A stretch of 64,000 bases of DNA. It comes from Ferrovum sp. (GTDB taxonomy: Bacteria > Pseudomonadota > Gammaproteobacteria > Burkholderiales > Ferrovaceae). Positions 47,462-53,863 of this stretch are shown piece by piece. The position numbers and the translations under genes were made by a program. Position 1 is the stretch's first letter, and the number at the start of each line of letters is the position of its first letter. The stretch spans positions 174,068 to 238,067 of the forward strand of contig WJXM01000021.1 of assembly GCA_019456405.1 (NCBI GenBank), read 5' to 3'. The notes beneath the pieces were generated by a model. The model did not search any database and was not told the DNA's origin. It saw nothing but the letters and a program-made list of their open reading frames with translations.

Positions 47462-48328
47462 ATGAAAAGGATTGCATTGCTGGGTTGTGGCTTGATGGGG
47501 ACCCCCGTGGGAAAACGGTTGTTGGCGGCGGGGTATGCGCTGACGGTGTGGAATCGTACGCCGGAAAAGGCGGAGCCACTCTGCGCAGCAGGTGCGCTTT
47601 GGGCCCCTACCCCACAGAAAGCCGTGAGCGAGGCAGAAGGAGTGATCCTGTTACTGGCTAACGGTCCAGCGGTGACAGCAGTATTGGATCAGGTGGAAGA
47701 CGTATTGCCCGAGAATGCGCTGTGGCTGGACATGAGTTCCATTCCCCCGGAAACGGCTCGGCAGCACGCCCAACGTTTGGCAAAACGGGGGGTTTGGGCG
47801 CTGGATGCGCCTGTTTCAGGCGGTGTTCTGGGCGCTGCCGAGGGGACGTTGGCGATCATGGTGGGTGGAGACTCCATGGGATTCGAGCGGGCCGGAGAGC
47901 TCATGGGGCACCTGGGTCGAGCCACCTGGGTTGGACCGGCGGGAACCGGCGCTCTGGCAAAGTTGGCCAATCAAATGATCGTGGGCGTGACCATTGGAGT
48001 GGTCGCTGAAGCGTTGCTTCTGGTCGAGGCCGGGGGCGCGGATCCTGCCGCCGTCCGGCAGGCCATCCGAGGCGGATTTGCCGAAAGTCGGGTTCTGGAA
48101 GTCCATGGGGAACGGATGATTCGTCAGGATTTTACGCCGGGGGCACATGGTCGGACCCAGTTCAAGGATCTGGCCAGTGCTCTGGATAGCGCGCATGCGC
48201 TGGGAATATCCCTTCCGCTGACCCAGTGTGTGACGCAACTTTATCAAACTTTTGTCGAGGAAGGTGAGGGAGGTGAATTGGATCACAGCGCGTTATGGTT
48301 GGCACTGCGTGCTTTGCGTGCTTCTTGA
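47462..48328 (+). CDS. Beta-hydroxyacid dehydrogenase family reductase (GarR/GLYR-like)
   Basis: A 288-residue NAD(P)-dependent oxidoreductase of the 3-hydroxyisobutyrate dehydrogenase family. The Rossmann motif GCGLMGTPVGKRL opens the protein. DAPVSGGVLGAAEGTLAIMV is the substrate motif and GPAGTGALAKLANQM carries the catalytic Lys. Relatives reduce tartronate semialdehyde, glyoxylate or succinic semialdehyde, or oxidise 3-hydroxyisobutyrate; the exact substrate is not determinable. It lies 102 bases upstream of the oxalyl/formyl-CoA cluster in the same direction, which makes a glyoxylate or tartronate semialdehyde substrate attractive. A separate promoter lies between them. Confidence 0.85.
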   Translation: MKRIALLGCGLMGTPVGKRLLAAGYALTVWNRTPEKAEPLCAAGALWAPTPQKAVSEAEGVILLLANGPAVTAVLDQVEDVLPENALWLDMSSIPPETARQHAQRLAKRGVWALDAPVSGGVLGAAEGTLAIMVGGDSMGFERAGELMGHLGRATWVGPAGTGALAKLANQMIVGVTIGVVAEALLLVEAGGADPAAVRQAIRGGFAESRVLEVHGERMIRQDFTPGAHGRTQFKDLASALDSAHALGISLPLTQCVTQLYQTFVEEGEGGELDHSALWLALRALRAS

Positions 48329-48337
48329 AGGGCGGAT

Positions 48338-48366
48338 CAGACAAAACCCCTGGGCTTGGCTATAAT
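48338..48366 (+). promoter_or_regulatory. Candidate promoter for the oxalyl/formyl-CoA cluster
   Basis: CAGACA (48338-48343) and a perfect TATAAT (48361-48366) are spaced by 17 bases, beginning 10 bases after the reductase stop. The predicted leader of about 58 bases contains a GC-rich hairpin. Confidence 0.55.
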
Positions 48367-48393
48367 CGAAACTTTGAAACCGGTTTTTTGCTT

Positions 48394-48410
48394 GCCCCCC
48401 TGTGGGGGGC
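48394..48410 (+). promoter_or_regulatory. GC-only hairpin in the leader of the ThDP-enzyme gene
   Basis: GCCCCCC pairs perfectly with GGGGGGC around a TGT loop, ending 20 bases before the ATG and about 10 bases before the GGAGA ribosome-binding site. No U-run follows; the T-run lies upstream. An mRNA-level control element or stabiliser is possible. Confidence 0.45.
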
Positions 48411-48430
48411 TGACCCAGACGGAGAAATTG

Positions 48431-50116
48431 ATGGAGACGACTGCAACCCCAACCCCTGACCATGCCCAAACCTTGAGTGGTGGGCAGATTGTCGCAAAAA
48501 TGCTCAAGCAGGAGGGGGTCAAGCATATCTTTACCATCTCCGGCGGTCATATCATCGACATCTATAATGGCTGTCTGGATGAAGGTATCCGCATCGTGGA
48601 TGTGCGTCACGAGCAGGTGGCCGCTCATGCTGCCGATGCGGCGGCGCGGATCACGGGCGGTGTGGGGTGTGCCGTAGTGACGGCAGGCCCGGGAACCACT
48701 GATGCAGTGACGGGCGTGGCCAACGCTTTTCGTGCTGAAAGTCCCCTATTGTTGATTGGGGGAGGAGGACCCCTCAAACAGTACCGCATGGGCGCATTGC
48801 AGGACCTGCCCCATGTGGCCATGATGACCCCCATTTCAAAATTTTCTTCCACAGTGATGACCACGGAACGCTGCGCGGAAATGATGGGGCAATCGATTCG
48901 CGAGATGTTTCATGGAGCGCCCGGGCCTGGATATCTGGAAATTCCCCATGACGTGCTGGATGCGCGGGTGGAAGTATCCAAGGTACGGATTCCGGTCAAT
49001 TATCGGGTCAAGGGGGAGTTCATCGGGGACCCCAACGATATTGCCCGGGCCGCCGAGGCTTTGGCTCGCGCCGAACGCCCGGTCGCCCTGTTCGGCACGC
49101 AGGCACGCACGTGTCGTGCCCATGACGCCATCGACCGCCTTGCCCGGCACTTCAATATGCCCATTTATGTGAATGGCGCGGCGCGTGGAACTTTGCCGCG
49201 TGCCCACCCCTACGGTTTGATGTCTTCACGCAAGACTGCCTTTGATCAGGCCGATGTCATCCTCCTGGCGGGGACCCCTCTGGATTTTCGTATGGGATAC
49301 GGGCGTCGACTCAATCCCAAGGCGACGATCATCATTCTCGACATGGATTATCGCAACGTGGGGTACAACCGGGACTTTGACATCGGTCTGGTCGGGAACA
49401 TTCGTGCAGTGGTGAATGCCCTGTGCGATGCCTCTGCCGGGGATGCGGCCCGTCGTCACGACCCCTTCCTCGATTTGTTGCGGGCTGAAGAGGCCAAATC
49501 TCAGGACAAGAACCGGGCCATCATCGATGCCAATGCCACCCCCATCCATCCCATCCGTCTGGTCCATGAAATCAATGAATTTCTGCTGGAAGACACGGTA
49601 TACATTGGCGATGGTGGAGACATCGTGACCTTTTCCGGCTCGGTAGTGCGTCCCCATAAACCCGGAGGGTGGATGGATCCGGGACCTTTGGGAACCTTGG
49701 GAGTGGGGACAGGGTTTGCGTTAGCCTCCAGATTGTTGCAGCCTGAACGCGACGTGGTGGTGTTGTTTGGGGATGGGTCCTTCGGTTTGACCGGTTTTGA
49801 TTTTGAGACCATGGTGCGTAACAAATTGCCCTTTGTCGGGGTGATTGGCAACAATGCTTCCTGGAACCAGATTCGTTATGGACAAGCGCGCAAATATGGG
49901 GCAGAACGGGGCGATGTGGGTAATATCCTCGATGATGTGCGCTTTGATCGCTTTGCCGAGTCCATGGGAGGCTTCGGGATTCGAGTGACCGATCCGGCGG
50001 ACATTCGGACCGCTCTCGAAAAGGCACGGGATTCCGGAAAGCCGGCCTTGGTGGATGTGGTGATCGACCGCGAAAAGTATTCCAGCGGAACGATGAACCA
50101 AACCATGTACAAATAA
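48431..50116 (+). CDS. ThDP-dependent oxalyl-CoA decarboxylase / 2-hydroxyacyl-CoA lyase-like enzyme
   Basis: A 561-residue thiamine-diphosphate enzyme with the three-domain acetolactate-synthase fold. The N-terminal PYR domain has catalytic E61 in VRHEQVAAHAADA. The C-terminal PP domain has the ThDP/Mg motif GDG (447-449) to NN (474-475). The start at 48431 has GGAGA six bases upstream; the frame is open further up without support. Downstream frc argues for oxalyl-CoA decarboxylation to formyl-CoA. Where Oxalobacter Oxc has a Tyr-Glu pair, this protein reads MGALQDLPH, more like 2-hydroxyacyl-CoA lyases (MGAFQEFPQ). Cleavage or synthesis of hydroxyacyl-CoA is therefore also possible. Acetolactate synthase is unlikely because no small subunit is adjacent. 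Glyoxylate carboligase is unlikely because it lacks the Glu. Confidence 0.72.
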   Translation: METTATPTPDHAQTLSGGQIVAKMLKQEGVKHIFTISGGHIIDIYNGCLDEGIRIVDVRHEQVAAHAADAAARITGGVGCAVVTAGPGTTDAVTGVANAFRAESPLLLIGGGGPLKQYRMGALQDLPHVAMMTPISKFSSTVMTTERCAEMMGQSIREMFHGAPGPGYLEIPHDVLDARVEVSKVRIPVNYRVKGEFIGDPNDIARAAEALARAERPVALFGTQARTCRAHDAIDRLARHFNMPIYVNGAARGTLPRAHPYGLMSSRKTAFDQADVILLAGTPLDFRMGYGRRLNPKATIIILDMDYRNVGYNRDFDIGLVGNIRAVVNALCDASAGDAARRHDPFLDLLRAEEAKSQDKNRAIIDANATPIHPIRLVHEINEFLLEDTVYIGDGGDIVTFSGSVVRPHKPGGWMDPGPLGTLGVGTGFALASRLLQPERDVVVLFGDGSFGLTGFDFETMVRNKLPFVGVIGNNASWNQIRYGQARKYGAERGDVGNILDDVRFDRFAESMGGFGIRVTDPADIRTALEKARDSGKPALVDVVIDREKYSSGTMNQTMYK

Positions 50117-50135
50117 TTGCGGGAGACAGGGATTC

Positions 50136-51377
50136 ATGGATAAAGCATTGGCAGGTATACGTATCCTTGACATGACTCATGTTCAGGCTGGGCCCACGGC
50201 ATCCCAACTGATGGCATGGCTGGGGGCGGATGTGATCAAGCTCGAACCACCGAGCGGGGATATCACACGGGGACAGTTGCGTGATATTCCGGGAGTGGAC
50301 AGCCTGTATTTCACCATGCTCAACTGCAACAAGCGGTCGATCACGGTGAATATGAAAAAGCCGGCGGGCAAGGAAGTCTTCGAAGCCCTTCTGCAGGAAT
50401 GCGATATCATCATGGAAAACTTTGGTCCCGGTGTGCTTGATCGGCTGGGCTATAACTGGGAAGCCATCCACGCGAAAAATCCGCGCATCATCATGGCCTC
50501 TATCAAGGGATTTGGATCCACGGGGCCCTATGCCGAATTCAAGGCCTACGAAAACGTGGCTCAGGCCATGGGGGGATCCATGAGTACCACGGGGTTCAAT
50601 GATGGGCCGCCCCTGGTCACGGGAGCGCAGATCGGAGATTCAGGGACGGGATTGCATCTGGCCATCGGTATTCTGGCTGCGCTCAATGCGCGTTACCGGA
50701 CCGGGCGCGGTCAATTTGTGGAAGTGGCCATGATGGATGCGGTCATGAATCTATGTCGGGTCAAGTTTCGCGACCATCAGCGTTTGACTCGTGGGTCCCT
50801 GCCAGAGTATTCGGTGCCTACGGCGGAAACTGTGGCAACCCCGCGTAGCGGCAATGATTCAGGGGGAGGACAGTTGGGGAATGCCATTCGTTGCAAACCT
50901 GGAGGCCCCAATGATTTCATTTATGTTGTGGTTCAGGAAGTGGTTTGGGAGGCATTGGCTCGCCGGATTGGTGGGGAGGCGATGGTCACGGACCCGCGTT
51001 TTTCCACGTTGGCCGAACGGCGCAAAAATCAGGTTCAGATGTGGCAAATTCTGGAAAACTTTGCGCTGGATTATACCAAGCAAGAATTAATGGCTCTGTT
51101 CAATGAGTTGGATGTGCCCTGCGGTCCCATCATGAGCACGCAGGATCTGGCAGAAGATGCGCATGTCCGCTTGCGGGAGATGTATGTTCCACTGGATCAT
51201 CCGGAACGAGGACCTTGGCACAATGTCGGGATGCCCATCAAATTGTCCAACAACAAGGTGGACATCACCCGTTCCCCCCTGTTGGGCGAGCATACCGATG
51301 AACTGTTGCAGGAAATCCTGCAATGGTCGCCCGAGACCATCGAGCATCATCGTCAGAATGGAGCTTTTGACAAATGA
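50136..51377 (+). CDS. frc: Formyl-CoA:oxalate CoA-transferase (class III)
   Basis: A 413-residue class III CoA-transferase that moves CoA from formyl-CoA (or another donor) to oxalate. Similarity to Frc and E. coli YfdW is strong along the length: LDMTHVQAGP with Q17, VDSLYFTMLNCNKRSI, the catalytic Asp as D168 in GAQIGDSGTGLHL, and the glycine loop SGGGQLGN. C-terminal PLLGEHTDELLQEI is typical. Position 47 is Gln (RGQLRDIPGVD), as in YfdW, where Oxalobacter Frc has Trp48. It lies 19 bases after the ThDP enzyme and overlaps the formyltransferase by ATGA. Other acid substrates, such as glycolate, cannot be excluded. Confidence 0.9.
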   Translation: MDKALAGIRILDMTHVQAGPTASQLMAWLGADVIKLEPPSGDITRGQLRDIPGVDSLYFTMLNCNKRSITVNMKKPAGKEVFEALLQECDIIMENFGPGVLDRLGYNWEAIHAKNPRIIMASIKGFGSTGPYAEFKAYENVAQAMGGSMSTTGFNDGPPLVTGAQIGDSGTGLHLAIGILAALNARYRTGRGQFVEVAMMDAVMNLCRVKFRDHQRLTRGSLPEYSVPTAETVATPRSGNDSGGGQLGNAIRCKPGGPNDFIYVVVQEVVWEALARRIGGEAMVTDPRFSTLAERRKNQVQMWQILENFALDYTKQELMALFNELDVPCGPIMSTQDLAEDAHVRLREMYVPLDHPERGPWHNVGMPIKLSNNKVDITRSPLLGEHTDELLQEILQWSPETIEHHRQNGAFDK

Positions 51378-52309
51378 AAGTAGTGATCATAGGGCAGCAG
51401 GATTTTGGCAAGGCCGTACTGGAAGCCTTTCTGGCGCGTCAGGACGAAGTGGTGGGTGTGTTTTGCGCACCGGAAAAAGAAGGGGCTCGGCCGGACCTCC
51501 TGCGGGTGGCAGCACAGGAAAAGGGTATCCGGGTCATTCAACTCCCCAGTTTGAAAACGCCAGAAGCCATCCAGATCCTGCGTGAACTGGCGCCGGATAT
51601 TGGAGTCATGGCTTATGTGCTGCAATTCGCGCCCCAGGAATTCGTTTCCGTTCCCTTGCACGGGATGATTCAGTACCATCCTTCCCTGTTGCCCCGGTAT
51701 CGAGGACCCAGTTCCATCAACTGGCCCATCCTGCGCGGTGACCGTGAAACCGGCCTGACTATTTTTCGTCCCACCGATGGGCTGGATGAGGGGCCCATCA
51801 TCCTGCAAAAAAACGTCCCCATTGGACCGGAGGATACCTTGGGGTCGGTGTATTTCGAGCATCTTTTCCCCTTGGGCGTACAGGCGTTGCTGGAAGCCGC
51901 CGATCGGGTGGCGGCCGGTACCCACCAGGAAGTGGTGCAGGATGAGGGGCAGGCCAGTTACGAAGGCTGGTGCCGGAGTGCCGAGTCCGAGATCCATTGG
52001 GCACAGCATGTGACGGTCATCCATGATCTGATTCGGGGGTGCAACCCGGCACCGGGCGCATGGACCCTCCTGGGCGGAAAGAAACTCCAGATCTTCGAAG
52101 TCCGAAAACATCTGTTTCGAACCTTTGGTGCCGTACGGGGGAAGGTCGGAGAAATCTCCGGAATGACCGACCAGGGATTTTTGGTCACTGCTCAGGGCGG
52201 GCAGATTGAAGTTCTGCGGGTAAAACTCGAAGGCGGAAAGAAAGTGGATGCGCGTCCCTTTGCGGAAGAACAGGGACTGCAGGAAGGGGTGCGTTTTGGG
52301 GCTAGTTGA
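51374..52309 (+). CDS. Free-standing formyltransferase, ALDH1L1 hydrolase-domain-like
   Basis: A 311-residue protein with a formyltransferase N-terminal domain and an Fmt-like C-terminal barrel. It resembles the N-terminal 10-formyl-THF hydrolase domain of ALDH1L1 more than Met-tRNA formyltransferase: YHPSLLPRYRGPSSINWPIL, GLDEGPIILQK, SYEGW and NPAPGAWT all align. Catalytic H102 and D138 keep the 36-residue spacing of that domain. The Asn that precedes the His in Fmt (NxH) is Gln100 here. Tight coupling to frc suggests formyl transfer between formyl-CoA and tetrahydrofolate; hydrolysis of 10-formyl-THF is the alternative. The 3' end overlaps holA by 8 bases. Confidence 0.8.
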   Translation: MKVVIIGQQDFGKAVLEAFLARQDEVVGVFCAPEKEGARPDLLRVAAQEKGIRVIQLPSLKTPEAIQILRELAPDIGVMAYVLQFAPQEFVSVPLHGMIQYHPSLLPRYRGPSSINWPILRGDRETGLTIFRPTDGLDEGPIILQKNVPIGPEDTLGSVYFEHLFPLGVQALLEAADRVAAGTHQEVVQDEGQASYEGWCRSAESEIHWAQHVTVIHDLIRGCNPAPGAWTLLGGKKLQIFEVRKHLFRTFGAVRGKVGEISGMTDQGFLVTAQGGQIEVLRVKLEGGKKVDARPFAEEQGLQEGVRFGAS

Positions 52310-53315
52310 GCGCTGTTCGGGGTAATAAATCCAGAATGACTTGGCCCAGGGTTTCCCAAGGGTCTCCATGGCCGAGTCCTTTTATCAACTGATCCACCTC
52401 GGCAGCCCCCTGGAGGGCTCGAGCGCAGGCACGGCTGCTGACTATTTGGGCAAAACGCTCGAGCAAAGGCCGACGTTCCCCCCATAAACGGGCTTCCTTG
52501 AAAATCAACGGGGACAGAGCTCGTCCCTCTTCACGAGTGCGACACAACAGATAGGCTGCGCGCCAATCTTCGCTCAGGGACCAAAGTACCAGGGGCAAGG
52601 CTTCGCCTTCCTGATTCAGGGAACGCAGGAGTAACAGTGTCCGGGCACCATTGCCCTGACTCAAGGTGCGGGTCAGATCCGTCAGGGTGTGGCGGCTCAT
52701 GATCATGACAGCGGACTGCACTTGTTCCAGGGTCAAAGGGCCGGTTGGGTGGAGTAGAGAAAGTTTGGCGATTTCCTGGGCCGTGGCCAAGAGATTTCCC
52801 TCCGTACAGTCTGCCAGAAACTCCAGAGCTTCGGAACTGGCCTGACAGGGCCCCAGACGTTGCGCGATCCACTGGGTGAGGGCGCTTCGGGGAACCGGTT
52901 GGGTTTCCGTCCAGAGGGCTTTGGTTTGCAATTGGGTCAACCAGGGGGCTTGGCGTGTCCGGTAATCCAGTTCGGACAGGAGAATCAGGAGACGCTTGTC
53001 TTCTTGAGGAGAATTTACCAGTTTCTCCAGTTGCCGGATGCCCTCAGGGCCTGGTTTTCCACTGGGCAGATGAATCTCCACAGCACTCCGTGAACCGAAT
53101 AGGGAACCACTGTTCCAGTGCAGATCCACTTCAGTCCAGGCAAAGCGCGCTTCCACGGTCCAGACTTTACGCTCTTCGTAGTTTTGGGCACGACAGGCTC
53201 GTCGCCAATGATCCTGACATTCCAGAGAAAGGAAGGGTTCGGAACCGATCAATAGTGTGAGCGGTGGAACCTGACGGTTCAAATGGGAAGGCCACTGCTC
53301 GGGCGATAGACGCAT
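52302..53315 (-). CDS. holA: DNA polymerase III delta subunit
   Basis: Clamp-loader subunit that opens the beta ring. 337 residues. Features include the N-terminal VPPLTLLIGSEPFLSLECQD, then the AAA+-like middle LLILLSELDYRTRQAPWLTQ, and the DCTEGNLLATAQEIAKLSLL box, followed by the C-terminal collar domain (LVLWSLSEDWRAAYLLCR). It lies 2 bases after lptE on the same strand, in the standard leuS-lptE-holA order. Confidence 0.93.
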   Translation of the reverse strand: MRLSPEQWPSHLNRQVPPLTLLIGSEPFLSLECQDHWRRACRAQNYEERKVWTVEARFAWTEVDLHWNSGSLFGSRSAVEIHLPSGKPGPEGIRQLEKLVNSPQEDKRLLILLSELDYRTRQAPWLTQLQTKALWTETQPVPRSALTQWIAQRLGPCQASSEALEFLADCTEGNLLATAQEIAKLSLLHPTGPLTLEQVQSAVMIMSRHTLTDLTRTLSQGNGARTLLLLRSLNQEGEALPLVLWSLSEDWRAAYLLCRTREEGRALSPLIFKEARLWGERRPLLERFAQIVSSRACARALQGAAEVDQLIKGLGHGDPWETLGQVILDLLPRTALN

Positions 53316-53317
53316 GC

Positions 53318-53863
53318 TCAGTGGGCAGCAGCAGTGCCCAGGGCGGGATGCAGGGTAAGAACGCGATGCAGCAGTTGATGAACTAGATCGACTTGCATGT
53401 CATGGGTGAGTAATTGTTGTTCGGCAGGTTTGCCCAAAATCTGAATGACGTTGTAGTTGTACAGACGAGTGACCGTCAGGGTGGAGGGAGGAATCAACTC
53501 ATTTCCCAAATTGTCCGACGCATGATAGGACAGGCGAGCATAAAGGGTGTACTGAGAAACGGTGCCCTCCGCATTGAGGGTCAGGATTTGTTGGGTGTTC
53601 TGGATCGGAGCGAGTGACAGGATGACATCGGCTTTGTCCGATTGATTGACCAAAGTAATATGCGTCTGGTGCAGTACTTCCAGTTTGAGTTCCTGGTCCG
53701 CTACCTCGCCCATCTTGCCGTCCAGATACAGGGTGTGGAATTGAGCCTCGGGGAGACCGCGCAAATGAAAGCCACAGGCGCCCAATGCAAGAGGAAAAAG
53801 AACGAAAAAAAAGGTTTTCCACAGGCTTGTAAAATGATACTGGGGGCGGGTGAGTGAGCGCAT
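53318..53863 (-). CDS. lptE: LPS-assembly lipoprotein LptE
   Basis: Outer-membrane lipoprotein that plugs LptD during LPS export. 181 residues. A signal peptide ends in lipobox LALGAC with lipidated C30, followed by GFHLRGLPEAQFHTLYLDG, the LptE signature. Mature beta-rich domain with VTRLYNYNVIQILGKPAEQQ. The ATG overlaps the leuS stop by one base (TGATG). Position between leuS and holA is diagnostic. Confidence 0.9.
   Translation of the reverse strand: MRSLTRPQYHFTSLWKTFFFVLFPLALGACGFHLRGLPEAQFHTLYLDGKMGEVADQELKLEVLHQTHITLVNQSDKADVILSLAPIQNTQQILTLNAEGTVSQYTLYARLSYHASDNLGNELIPPSTLTVTRLYNYNVIQILGKPAEQQLLTHDMQVDLVHQLLHRVLTLHPALGTAAAH

Noticed and set aside
48431..50116. Acetolactate synthase or glyoxylate carboligase as the call for the ThDP gene
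   Set aside because: No regulatory small-subunit gene is adjacent; E61 is present while glyoxylate carboligase lacks this Glu; CoA enzymes follow directly.
51374..52309. Methionyl-tRNA formyltransferase (fmt)
   Set aside because: The Fmt NxH motif is QYH here, ALDH1L1 hydrolase-domain features fit better, and def is 22 kb away in a different context.
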